Positions 1 to 8,145 of a stretch of 64,000 nucleotides of DNA are shown one piece after another. The position numbers and the translations under genes were made by a program. The stretch is from positions 1 to 64,000 of the forward strand of contig JAURGK010000007.1 in NCBI GenBank assembly GCA_030833845.1. The letters are read 5' to 3'. This DNA is from Crocinitomicaceae bacterium (GTDB taxonomy: Bacteria > Bacteroidota > Bacteroidia > Flavobacteriales_D > Crocinitomicaceae). The notes under the pieces are model-generated. The model was not told the origin of the DNA. It made no database searches and saw only the letters and a list, made by a program, of their open reading frames with translations. Numbering within the stretch: the stretch's first letter is position 1; each line of letters opens with the position of its first letter.

Positions 1-49
1 CACGACCTTGCCAAGGTCGGGGTCGCGGGTTCGAATCCCGTTTCTCGCT
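1..49 (+). tRNA. tRNA-Gly (GCC), 5' end cut by window edge
   Basis: The visible part starts at the anticodon arm. Stem 3-7 pairs with 15-19 around the loop TTGCCAA, which gives anticodon GCC. The variable region is 20-24, the T arm is 25-41 with loop TTCGAAT, the acceptor 3' strand is 42-48 and the discriminator base is T49. No CCA is encoded. The D arm and the 5' acceptor strand lie outside the window. Confidence 0.93.
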
Positions 50-56
50 CTTTTGA

Positions 57-140
57 GCTCGAGTGGTGGAATCGGTAGACACGCCGGACTTAAAATCCTG
101 TGGGCATTTGCCCGTGCGGGTTCAAGTCCCGCCTCGAGTA
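57..140 (+). tRNA. tRNA-Leu (TAA)
   Basis: The acceptor strands 57-63 and 133-139 pair, with a G-T pair at the end, and the discriminator is A140. The anticodon loop CTTAAAA (89-95) gives anticodon TAA. A long class II variable arm (GGGC-ATTT-GCCC) and a T arm with loop TTCAAGT identify a leucine tRNA. The second pair of the anticodon stem (C85 with T99) is mismatched, which is unusual. It lies 7 bases after the glycine tRNA, so the two are probably co-transcribed. CCA is not encoded. Confidence 0.95.
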
Positions 141-152
141 CAATATTGTGAG

Positions 153-187
153 AAAAACCCTTAATTCTAAACGAATTGAGGGTTTTT
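153..187 (+). terminator. Rho-independent terminator of the tRNA Gly-Leu unit
   Basis: An A-rich stem reading AAAAACCCTTAATTC pairs, with one T-G pair, with GAATTGAGGGTTTTT around a 5-base loop, and the second arm ends in a T run. It closes the tRNA transcript. It also covers the TTG codon at 176 that could otherwise extend the next gene upstream. Confidence 0.8.
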
Positions 188-214
188 TGTTTTCAAGCTA
201 TTCAAGTTTTAACC

Positions 215-922
215 ATGAAATGTCTAATTTTAGGCATGCGAATTTTTTCCCTGCTTCTCCTATTTTGTTGTTTCGTTTGTGCTTGCAGCACTCCGGCTGT
301 TGAAAAGAAGCGCAAAACCAAAAAGCCTGTGGTATTCAAAGAAGTTGAGCCCAGCCTGGCTTATGAATCATGCCAAATAGGAAAGCAAATTTGGATGGCT
401 CAAAACTTAAACGAACCTCATTTTAAAAACGGAGACCCCATTTGGCAAGCCAAAACCAAAGAGGAATGGAAAAAAGCAGGTAATACCTGTACTCCGGCTT
501 GGTGTTATTACAACAACGACCCAAAGCTTGGCCAACAATTTGGGAAACTATATAATTGGTATGCGGTAAATGACCCTAGGGGATTAGCCCCCAAAGGATG
601 GAAAATTGCTGCCAATTCAAACTATTTTGAGCTTATCTCAGACTTAACAAAACTAGACAAAGATGCATTGGCCTTGCAACACAACTCCTTTATAGGTAAT
701 TATCCAGATGCTGATGCGCTTCATTTTCACGCCTATGGCTCAGGATACCGTAAAGAAAGCGGGATCTTTGCTGGTAAAGATGATTATGCCTGCTATTGGA
801 GCTCCGACACCGCCACTGCTTATAGCGCCTATACTTTTGACCTCAAGAAAAAACAACTTGACCCTCTGTTAGGTGCGTACTATAAATCTGGTGGTTTCTC
901 TGTGCGATGCATCAAAAATTGA
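215..922 (+). CDS. FISUMP-domain lipoprotein
   Basis: This is a predicted outer-membrane or surface lipoprotein of about 235 residues. A short hydrophobic leader ends in VCAC-S, a lipobox. The body carries the Fibrobacter succinogenes major paralogous (FISUMP) domain pattern: IGKQIWMAQNLN, an internal YNWYAV segment, APKGWKI, YWSSDTATA and a terminal SVRCIKN. The domain is common in Bacteroidota lipoproteins and its molecular role is unknown. An in-frame TTG at 176 lies inside the preceding terminator, so I reject it. ATG 215 is used; ATG 236 gives a more compact signal peptide and is a good alternative. The gene stands alone between tRNA genes. Confidence 0.8.
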   Translation: MKCLILGMRIFSLLLLFCCFVCACSTPAVEKKRKTKKPVVFKEVEPSLAYESCQIGKQIWMAQNLNEPHFKNGDPIWQAKTKEEWKKAGNTCTPAWCYYNNDPKLGQQFGKLYNWYAVNDPRGLAPKGWKIAANSNYFELISDLTKLDKDALALQHNSFIGNYPDADALHFHAYGSGYRKESGIFAGKDDYACYWSSDTATAYSAYTFDLKKKQLDPLLGAYYKSGGFSVRCIKN

Positions 923-926
923 TGCT

Positions 927-934
927 TATCTTTG
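927..934 (+). promoter_or_regulatory. -7 box for tRNA-Pro
   Basis: TATCTTTG matches the Bacteroidota -7 consensus TAnnTTTG. It lies 33 bases before the tRNA-Pro gene and just after the preceding stop codon. No clear -33 element was seen. Confidence 0.5.
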
Positions 935-967
935 TTTTTACCTAAACGTTTCTAGGTTTTTTTAATT

Positions 968-1040
968 CGGGATGTAGCTCAGTTGGTAGAGTACTCGTCT
1001 GGGGGGCGAGAAGTCGCAGGTTCAAGTCCTGTCATCCCGA
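968..1040 (+). tRNA. tRNA-Pro (GGG)
   Basis: Acceptor strands CGGGATG (968-974) and CATCCCG (1033-1039) pair fully, with discriminator A1040. The anticodon loop CTGGGGG sits between CTCGT and GCGAG and gives anticodon GGG. The D arm (AGCTCAGTTGGTAGAGT) and T arm (GCAGG-TTCAAGT-CCTGT) are normal. CCA is not encoded. Confidence 0.96.
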
Positions 1041-1059
1041 CTTTCTTTTCTTTTTGATT

Positions 1060-1092
1060 GAAAATACCATCAAAATGGTATTTTCCTTTTCT
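1060..1092 (+). terminator. Terminator after tRNA-Pro
   Basis: A perfect 11-bp stem (GAAAATACCAT / ATGGTATTTTC) has a 4-base loop and is followed by a T-rich stretch. It ends the single-gene tRNA-Pro transcript. Confidence 0.75.
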
Positions 1093-1103
1093 TTTGCACG
1101 CCT

Positions 1104-1111
1104 TACTTTTG
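1104..1111 (+). promoter_or_regulatory. -7 box for the TonB-dependent receptor
   Basis: TACTTTTG matches TAnnTTTG. It is 30 bases before the ATG of the receptor gene, which allows a leader of roughly 20-25 bases. Confidence 0.5.
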
Positions 1112-1141
1112 CATTGTTATTTATATTTAATCTAAATAAGG

Positions 1142-3361
1142 ATGCGTCTTTTCTTTTTTCTTTGTCTATTTTCAGTTTTTTACCTTGGTGCGCAAGAATT
1201 TCCCACCGCCGACTCTCTTCGAACGATAGAAACCCAGTCGGTTTCGATTATCGGCTTACAAACTAATTTTATTGGTGGATCGGCAACAAGAATTAGTCCT
1301 GCACAATTAGAAAAACTCAATCAAAACGACATCAATAAAGTGCTGCGCAGCGTGCCAGGAGTACAAATTCGAGATGAAGAGGGCTTTGGATTAAGGCCAA
1401 ATATTGGCATGCGTGGCACACCCGTTAATCGCAGTGCGAAAATTACACTTATGGAAGACGGCATCCTCATAGCGCCCGCTCCTTATGCTGACCCATCAGC
1501 TTACTACTTCCCTACTTTTGCGCGCATAGCAAGTCTTGAAGTGCTCAAGGGTAGCAGCCAAATTAAACATGGCCCATATACCATTGGGGGGGCTTTGAAT
1601 TTACATTCAACAAAGATTCCTTTACAATTCAGCGCATTCGGGCAGGGAAGTTATGGAAGCTTTGGTATGAATCAAGAACGTTTTTGGGTTGGAGAAACCA
1701 AGGGGCAATTGAGCTATTTATTTGAGTTGAACAGGGTTGCTGCAACTGGCTTCAAGCAGCTTGACGGTGGGGGCAATACAGGGTTTGATCGTCGGGATTA
1801 TCTTGGTAAAATACGCTGGCAGAGCGCCAGTAAAGCAAAAGTTCAACAAAGCCTTCAACTTAAAATTCTCCATACCGAAGAACAGTCCAATGAAACCTAT
1901 CTTGGCCTAACCTACAGTGATTTTATCGCCAACCCCTTGAGAAGATATGCTGGCACGCAAAAAGACCAATTGAACTTATGGCACAATCACTTGATTTTGC
2001 AACATGTGCTTAGGCCGCTAAAAAATTTACAGATCAGCAGCAGCGCATATCTTACAAAAACCTTTCGTGATTGGGGGCGCGCATATAGTTTTGGCACAAA
2101 AAGTATCAATGCCATACTTGCTGACCCCCTTACTGAAATTGATGCCTATAATATCATGGTTGGACAAGCAGATGGAGAAGTGGTTTTTCGAAGTGCTGCG
2201 CGCACCTATTTCACTAGAGGCATTCAGACCTATGCCAACTATGAGTTCAAAACAGGCGCGGTTTTAAATAAACTTGAGTTAGGGTTCCGGTTACATCAAG
2301 ATTTAGCTAGTAGATATGGTACTCAAAGCACCTATTATATGAATAACGCAATCATGTTATTAACAGATGGGGGCGAACAAGGCAATCAAGAAAATCAAAT
2401 CCGATCTGGTTTGTCATTTGCCTCATTTGTGAATTACAAATTCGAGTGGCAAAAATGGGGGTTAAGCGCAGGTGTAAGAAATGAACAAATCATATTAAAC
2501 ATGGAAAATTTTGGAAACAATGATTTTTCAAGGTCTGGCTCAAGTAAAACTACCGCCCAAAACAACATTTTTGAATGGTTGCCTGGAGTCTCTTTGGATT
2601 ATGGAATCAATGCTGAGCAACTGTTGTTTGTAGGCGCACACAAGGGTTTTTCTCCTCCTGGTATGCCAAGTGCAAACCAGGCAAACCAAGCAAGAGCCGA
2701 AAAAGCAATCAATTATGAATTCGGTTATAGATATTGTACAAAAAGAAACCAAATTCAAGCCGTTATTTTTAGAAGTGCTTATCAGAATTTACTTGGCTCC
2801 GACAATATATCTGGCGGAGGCGCAGGTAGCGGCGAGCAATTCAATGCGGGGCAAGCAAACATACAAGGGTTTGAATTGAGCTTGCAAAAACAAATACAAC
2901 TCCTTACGGTCTCTATACCAATCAAGGCCAATTATACTTATACTCAAGCCCTCTTTTCCGAGACCTTTATTAACGGGGGTGGTGATTGGGGGAGCGGAAT
3001 TATAAACACCGGTGATCAAATTCCTTTTATTGCTCCTCATCTTTTGGGCATGAGCGCCGGCGTAGAGACCAAGAACTGTTGTGCCCTGTTGAGTGCAAAC
3101 TATGTAAGCGCCACAAGAATCAAACCAGGTCAAGGCGCCCTAGTTGTGCCCACCCTGAACCAGCCTTATTCATCTGTGAATTGCATCCCTGCTTATTTGT
3201 TGCTTGACTTATCCGTTCAATATCAGCTCAATGCGACGTGGAAGACCTACTTGAGTGTGCAAAACATGGCCAACAATCAAAATGCTGTTGCCAATCTGCC
3301 ACAGGGATATAGGCCTGCCATGCCCCGAGCTTTTATATTGGGCTTCAAGATGCAACTTTGA
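1142..3361 (+). CDS. TonB-dependent receptor, FecA-like
   Basis: This is an outer-membrane active-transport barrel of 739 residues, the usual size for the family. A signal peptide (MRLFFFLCLFSVFYLGAQ) is followed at about 45-155 by a plug domain containing VLRSVPGVQIRDEEG, GMRGTPVNRS and LEVLKGSSQIKHGP. The remainder is a 22-strand-type barrel with aromatic-rich strands ending in AFILGFKMQL. It lacks the N-terminal carboxypeptidase-like domain of SusC-type receptors, which suggests a metal-chelate or small-ligand receptor such as ferric citrate rather than a glycan importer. No siderophore or TonB genes are adjacent, so the substrate is unknown. It appears to be monocistronic. Confidence 0.88.
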   Translation: MRLFFFLCLFSVFYLGAQEFPTADSLRTIETQSVSIIGLQTNFIGGSATRISPAQLEKLNQNDINKVLRSVPGVQIRDEEGFGLRPNIGMRGTPVNRSAKITLMEDGILIAPAPYADPSAYYFPTFARIASLEVLKGSSQIKHGPYTIGGALNLHSTKIPLQFSAFGQGSYGSFGMNQERFWVGETKGQLSYLFELNRVAATGFKQLDGGGNTGFDRRDYLGKIRWQSASKAKVQQSLQLKILHTEEQSNETYLGLTYSDFIANPLRRYAGTQKDQLNLWHNHLILQHVLRPLKNLQISSSAYLTKTFRDWGRAYSFGTKSINAILADPLTEIDAYNIMVGQADGEVVFRSAARTYFTRGIQTYANYEFKTGAVLNKLELGFRLHQDLASRYGTQSTYYMNNAIMLLTDGGEQGNQENQIRSGLSFASFVNYKFEWQKWGLSAGVRNEQIILNMENFGNNDFSRSGSSKTTAQNNIFEWLPGVSLDYGINAEQLLFVGAHKGFSPPGMPSANQANQARAEKAINYEFGYRYCTKRNQIQAVIFRSAYQNLLGSDNISGGGAGSGEQFNAGQANIQGFELSLQKQIQLLTVSIPIKANYTYTQALFSETFINGGGDWGSGIINTGDQIPFIAPHLLGMSAGVETKNCCALLSANYVSATRIKPGQGALVVPTLNQPYSSVNCIPAYLLLDLSVQYQLNATWKTYLSVQNMANNQNAVANLPQGYRPAMPRAFILGFKMQL

Positions 3362-3397
3362 TAATTTTGACCTTTCAGAATAAGGGCTAATGACTGC

Positions 3398-3413
3398 ATT
3401 ATTGTACAATAAT
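3398..3413. promoter_or_regulatory. 16-bp perfect palindrome upstream of the RND transporter
   Basis: ATTATTGTACAATAAT is identical to its own reverse complement. It lies 40 bases before the transporter ATG, where an operator for a dimeric repressor could sit. No T run follows it, so it is not a terminator. No regulator gene is adjacent. Confidence 0.35.
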
Positions 3414-3452
3414 TTGTAACTTCACCGCTTACTTTTTTGTACATTTAATTTT

Positions 3453-6080
3453 ATGTGGAGTAGAATAGCCAGTTTTATATTGCGTAATCGCTTGTTTATA
3501 CTTGCCATTATAGCCATTATTACTGTTTTCTTTGGTTATTTTGCCGCAACCGCCCTTAAAGTAGACAACAGGGTGGGCAATACTTTGCCCAAAGACGACC
3601 CAATCCAGATGGATTACGAAAACTTCAAGCTCCAATTCGGGGAAGATGGATCCACCTTGGTGATTGCAGTTCAGACCAAAAGCCTGTATACCGAATCTAA
3701 TTTTAAAAAATGGCGTGAACTCGGGTATAGAATTTTGAAAATCAATGGGGTGAATAATGTGGTGTCCGAAGCCACACTTTTTGGCATGACCAACAATATT
3801 GCCAAAAATGAATTTGAAATTCATCGTATTTTTTCAGACACCACTTTTAGAGACAAGTCCATAGGGGAAATCAAAGAAGACGTTAGAAAAAACCCTATTT
3901 ATCGAGGACTGTTATACAACGATGTAAGCAATGTCTCATTGCTAATGATTGGCATCGATGAAAAAGTATTATCGAACCCTAAAAAATCCAAGGTGGTCTT
4001 GGAAATAGAAGAACTTGCAAAATCCTATGACAAGCATTTTGGCAAGCTCTATTTTGCTGGGTTGCCGCACATTCGAGTGGTTGTTGCCAAAAGAATCGTG
4101 TCTGAAATGTATATCTTTTTGGCGCTATCTATTCTAGCTTCCTCACTTTTAATGTATCTCATATTTAGGTCCTTTAAAATAATGATGATCAGCAATACGA
4201 TTGTTTTTATTTCAGTGATTTGGGCCTTGGGTAGCATTGCGTTTATGGGCTACACCCTGTCCATCATTATGGCGCTTGTGCCGCCTTTGTTGATTGTTAT
4301 TGGCGTGCCTAATTGTGTATTTTTATTTACAAGATATCATCAGGAATATATACGATTAAATAGCAACATGAAGGCGCTATTTGTAATGATCAAGCGTGTT
4401 GGTTCTGTCACTTTTTTAACCAACGTTACGACCGCAGTAGGTTTTGTAACCTTTACTAGCTCTGATAAACTTGCTGAATTTGGCTTAATCTCGAGCTGGA
4501 ATATCATGGTGGTTTTCGCCCTGTCATTGACCATTTTACCCATTTTCACCTCTTTTGTTGGAGACCCTAAGCCACGACATTTACATCACCTCACTAGGCA
4601 ATCTTCTCAATGGTTTTTAGACCTATCGGTTAAAATTGTGACCAAATACAGGCCTGTCGTTTATATCAGTGCTGTTGTGTTGGTGCTCTTTAGCCTTTAT
4701 GGCATGACCAAAATTTACTCCACGGGTAACATCACCAGCGACCTACCAAAAGACGATCCAATTCTACTTGATATCAAATTTATAGAAAAGAATTTTGGAG
4801 GGTCAATTCCGTTTGAAATTACCATAGACTATAAGGAGAAAGGCCGCCTGTTCAACATCAATACCATGCGAAAGATTGAAGCAATTCAAGAAAGCTTCAG
4901 TCAAGATACGCTCTTCTCAAAAAGCATCTCTTATATTGACTTGATCAAGTCCATTAACATGGCCTATCATGGGGGCGATGAAAATAAATTCACAATTATT
5001 TCTAACCGCGACAAACTTCGCCTCAAAAAATACATTGATAAACTTGATTTAAGCAGCCTTAATGGTGGTGCAGTAACATTAAAAAGCCTAGTAGACACCG
5101 CGCATACCACACTTCGAATTCGCATGCAAATGAAAGATTTGAGCGTGGATAAGGTCGCCCCAGCGCTGGATCATCACAAGCAAAAAATCGAAGAAATTCT
5201 CAATCCAGACAAACCACAAATCGAACGATTATACGGAAAAATAACTAAAGGACAGGTGGATATACTGGATAGTTTAATGTATGACCATTCGGACGTTTTC
5301 AATGATTTATGCAGTAATCTTGCCGCAGGAAATGAAGACAAACAAATGGCATTTGACCTCGATCCAAGCCTAGTTAAAACTTATGCTAAAAAACCAGGTT
5401 TTGATAAAAAACTAAGAAGCGCAATCAACAAGTCTTATTTTGAACCTGTTTTTACAGGGATCAAAGTAGTACAAACTGAAGGCACCAAGTACTTATTTAC
5501 CAATTTATTGCAAAGCTTGGTTTTTGCCATAGTATCGATTGCCATTATGATTGGATTTTTATTCCGGTCTATAAGAATTATCATTGTTTCAATGATACCA
5601 AATGTAATTCCTTTGCTTTTTACGGCGGGCATGATGGGTTATCTTCAAATTCCACTTAAACCTTCTACGATACTTGTTTTTGGTATAGCCCTGGGCATTA
5701 CGGTCGATAACGCCATATTATTCCTAGGCAAATACCGAAACGAATTAAAACTCCACTCCTGGGATACCCGATTTGCTATTTTACATTCCTTAAGAGAAAC
5801 AGGCTTGGGGATTGTTTATACCTCAATTGTGTTGCTTTGTGGATTTATGATGTTCTCATTTTCTCAATTTGGCGGAACACAAGCCCTTGGATTGTTGGTG
5901 TCTATAACCATCTTTGTGGGTACCATTACCAACCTCATCATTCTTCCTTCATTGTTACTAACATTAGAAAGGCAGATAAATATCAAATCTTTGCAAGAGC
6001 CCTTCTTTGATAATTATTACGAAGATACTGACTACGACATGGACAAACTCGAAGTTGAGTTTGACGACCCAAAAAAGTAG
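3453..6080 (+). CDS. RND-superfamily (MMPL/patched-like) transporter
   Basis: This is an inner-membrane protein of 875 residues built as two similar halves. Each half has one membrane span, an extracytoplasmic domain, and a cluster of about five spans. Both extracytoplasmic domains begin with a matching LPKDDPI element (about residues 46 and 431), which is the internal duplication. The second membrane cluster contains GIALGITVDNAILFLGKYR, the charged mid-membrane motif typical of proton-driven RND proteins. This subgroup is annotated as predicted exporters of lipids or hydrophobic molecules; the substrate is not known. No membrane-fusion protein or outer-membrane channel is encoded nearby, which fits the MMPL type rather than AcrB-type efflux. 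Confidence 0.87.
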   Translation: MWSRIASFILRNRLFILAIIAIITVFFGYFAATALKVDNRVGNTLPKDDPIQMDYENFKLQFGEDGSTLVIAVQTKSLYTESNFKKWRELGYRILKINGVNNVVSEATLFGMTNNIAKNEFEIHRIFSDTTFRDKSIGEIKEDVRKNPIYRGLLYNDVSNVSLLMIGIDEKVLSNPKKSKVVLEIEELAKSYDKHFGKLYFAGLPHIRVVVAKRIVSEMYIFLALSILASSLLMYLIFRSFKIMMISNTIVFISVIWALGSIAFMGYTLSIIMALVPPLLIVIGVPNCVFLFTRYHQEYIRLNSNMKALFVMIKRVGSVTFLTNVTTAVGFVTFTSSDKLAEFGLISSWNIMVVFALSLTILPIFTSFVGDPKPRHLHHLTRQSSQWFLDLSVKIVTKYRPVVYISAVVLVLFSLYGMTKIYSTGNITSDLPKDDPILLDIKFIEKNFGGSIPFEITIDYKEKGRLFNINTMRKIEAIQESFSQDTLFSKSISYIDLIKSINMAYHGGDENKFTIISNRDKLRLKKYIDKLDLSSLNGGAVTLKSLVDTAHTTLRIRMQMKDLSVDKVAPALDHHKQKIEEILNPDKPQIERLYGKITKGQVDILDSLMYDHSDVFNDLCSNLAAGNEDKQMAFDLDPSLVKTYAKKPGFDKKLRSAINKSYFEPVFTGIKVVQTEGTKYLFTNLLQSLVFAIVSIAIMIGFLFRSIRIIIVSMIPNVIPLLFTAGMMGYLQIPLKPSTILVFGIALGITVDNAILFLGKYRNELKLHSWDTRFAILHSLRETGLGIVYTSIVLLCGFMMFSFSQFGGTQALGLLVSITIFVGTITNLIILPSLLLTLERQINIKSLQEPFFDNYYEDTDYDMDKLEVEFDDPKK

Positions 6081-6090
6081 TGCATTAATT

Positions 6091-8139
6091 TTATTCTTCT
6101 TGGTTGAGTTTTTTTACCATGGTAAGAATGGTGGCAAGGGCCACAGTTTCTCCGGTTTCATCATATACGTCTACAAGAAACTTTACGATTCCTTTTGCTA
6201 TGTCGTCTGGGCTGCGTTTTTCTTGATCAACTTTTTCTTTAACAGTAAAACGAACCCCAATGGTTGCTCCAGGATAAACAGGCTTGGTAAAGCGCGCCTC
6301 TTCTATGCCATAATTTAGCAGAACAGGTCCCTTTTTAGGGTCCACGAAAAGACCAGCAGCTTTGGACAATATAAAATATCCATGGGCTACACGGCGCTCA
6401 AAAATTGTTCCCTCTAAAGAAGTGGCGTCCATATGGGCATAAAAATTATCGCCCGACACGTTAGCAAAATTTACGATGTCAGCATCAGTAACAGTATGCT
6501 TATGAGTAAATACCGTTTCACCCACAACGAGCTGCTCAAAATGCTTTCTAAAAACATGCGGCTCTGCCTCTGGCATAGCTGCGCCAACCTGAAACTGTTG
6601 GGTGATGGCGGTAATCGTTGAGGGGTGACCTTGAATTGCTGTGCGTTGCAAGTAATGTAAGACCCCGCGTTTGCCACCCATTTCCTCACCCCCACCTGCG
6701 CGGCCTGGGCCTCCGTGTGTTAATAGAGGCATCGGAGAACCATGACCTGTGCTCTCTTTGGCACAATCTTTATTGAGTACTAAAATGCGGCCATGCATAC
6801 TTGCGGCTCCCATCACATATTCTATAGCTTCATTGTTATTAGGCGTCACAATAGAGGACACCAAAGATCCCTTACCCATTTTTGCCAATTCTATGGCTTG
6901 GGGCATGTCTTTGTATGGCATTATAGTAGCAACGGGGCCAAAAGCTTCAATTTCGTGTACAGCTCTTGCTTCAAATGGATTTTCGTTGCGAAATAAAACC
7001 GGAGGATAAAAAGCGCCGTCGACTTTGCTAGCGCCGAGCACCTCAAAATCAACTAGATCGCCAAATACTATTTGCTGACTTTTTGCTAACTCTGCCACAC
7101 TTGCACCAACACGCTCCACCTGCAACTTAGTAGCCAAGGCCCCCATGCGAACTCCTTCAACAGATGGGTCGCCTAGTTTAATGCCGGCCAATCGAGCAAC
7201 TATTGCGCTCTGAACGTCATCTAGTAGACTTTCTGGAACCATAATTCGACGGACGGCTGTACACTTTTGACCAGCCTTGACTGTCATTTCTTTGACACAC
7301 TCCTTGACAAAAAGCTCAAACTCTTCTGTTCCCGGGGTAGCGGATTGCCCTAGTATAGTTGCATTCAAGGAGTCTGCTTCCAAATTGAAACTCACGCTTT
7401 GCGCTGCTATTTGGGGTAAGGACTGCAGTTGCTTCCCCGTTGTGGCACTTCCTGTAAATGTGATTGTGTCTCGGCTATCTACTGAGTCCAGAAGGCCTCT
7501 ACCCAAACCACACACCAACTGCAATGAACCTTCTGGTAAAATTTTAGAATCAATGATGTCTCTAACCATTACTTCCGTTAAGAAACAAGTGTATTCGGAC
7601 GGCTTAACTACAGCCGGTACGCCCGCCATGAGGTTAACAGCAATTTTTTCTAGCATTCCCCAAATAGGAAAATTAAAAGCATTGATGTGAATTGCCACTC
7701 CCTCTTTAGGTACCATTATGTGATGCCCTATAAAAGTGCCGTTTTTGGAGAGAGGCGCCGCAACACCGTCCACATAGTAAGGCAAATCTGGAAATTGGCG
7801 GCGCAAACTAGCGTTAGCAAACAAGTTGCCGATACCCCCTTCGATGTCGATCCAAGAATCTATTTTAGTTGCTCCTGTCCAAGCTGAAGCTTGGTAATAC
7901 TTCTCTTTTCTTTCCAATAAGTATAAGGCCAAGGCCTTTAACATGCGGCCTCTTTCTTGGAAGGTCATTTTTCTTAAGGCAGAACCATGGCTCCGGCCAT
8001 AATCAAGTACCTCGCTAAAATCAATTCCTAAGCTAGATACTTCACCAAACTGAGCTCCTGTTAAGGCATTAAAAAGCGGGGTTTCCACTCCTGTGCCGTC
8101 CACCCATTGTCCGAGAATGTAATTTTGATATCGTTGCAT
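6091..8139 (-). CDS. paaZ: Bifunctional oxepin-CoA hydrolase / 3-oxo-5,6-dehydrosuberyl-CoA semialdehyde dehydrogenase
   Basis: This is the ring-cleaving enzyme of phenylacetyl-CoA catabolism, 682 residues, with both domains present. Residues 1 to about 515 form an aldehyde dehydrogenase with general base E254 (in FNLEADSLN) and nucleophile C293 (in AGQKCTAVRR). Residues from about 525 form a MaoC-like hydratase with the catalytic-type motif GDNFYAHMD (D564, H569) and VAHGYFILS. The enzyme opens oxepin-CoA and oxidises the resulting semialdehyde. It follows rseP with a 6-base gap, an unexpected partner. No paaABCDE, paaG, paaH, paaJ or paaK gene is in the window, so the rest of the pathway would have to be elsewhere. 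Confidence 0.93.
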   Translation of the reverse strand: MQRYQNYILGQWVDGTGVETPLFNALTGAQFGEVSSLGIDFSEVLDYGRSHGSALRKMTFQERGRMLKALALYLLERKEKYYQASAWTGATKIDSWIDIEGGIGNLFANASLRRQFPDLPYYVDGVAAPLSKNGTFIGHHIMVPKEGVAIHINAFNFPIWGMLEKIAVNLMAGVPAVVKPSEYTCFLTEVMVRDIIDSKILPEGSLQLVCGLGRGLLDSVDSRDTITFTGSATTGKQLQSLPQIAAQSVSFNLEADSLNATILGQSATPGTEEFELFVKECVKEMTVKAGQKCTAVRRIMVPESLLDDVQSAIVARLAGIKLGDPSVEGVRMGALATKLQVERVGASVAELAKSQQIVFGDLVDFEVLGASKVDGAFYPPVLFRNENPFEARAVHEIEAFGPVATIMPYKDMPQAIELAKMGKGSLVSSIVTPNNNEAIEYVMGAASMHGRILVLNKDCAKESTGHGSPMPLLTHGGPGRAGGGEEMGGKRGVLHYLQRTAIQGHPSTITAITQQFQVGAAMPEAEPHVFRKHFEQLVVGETVFTHKHTVTDADIVNFANVSGDNFYAHMDATSLEGTIFERRVAHGYFILSKAAGLFVDPKKGPVLLNYGIEEARFTKPVYPGATIGVRFTVKEKVDQEKRSPDDIAKGIVKFLVDVYDETGETVALATILTMVKKLNQEE

Positions 8140-8145
8140 AATCCG

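Noticed and set aside
176..214. TTG-initiated extension of the FISUMP lipoprotein
   Set aside because: It lies within a rho-independent terminator and would bury the lipoprotein signal peptide.
936..962. Weak inverted repeat ACCTA/TAGGT followed by T residues
   Set aside because: It has only 5 pairs with an 8-base loop and lies downstream of the tRNA-Pro promoter, so it would block that gene.
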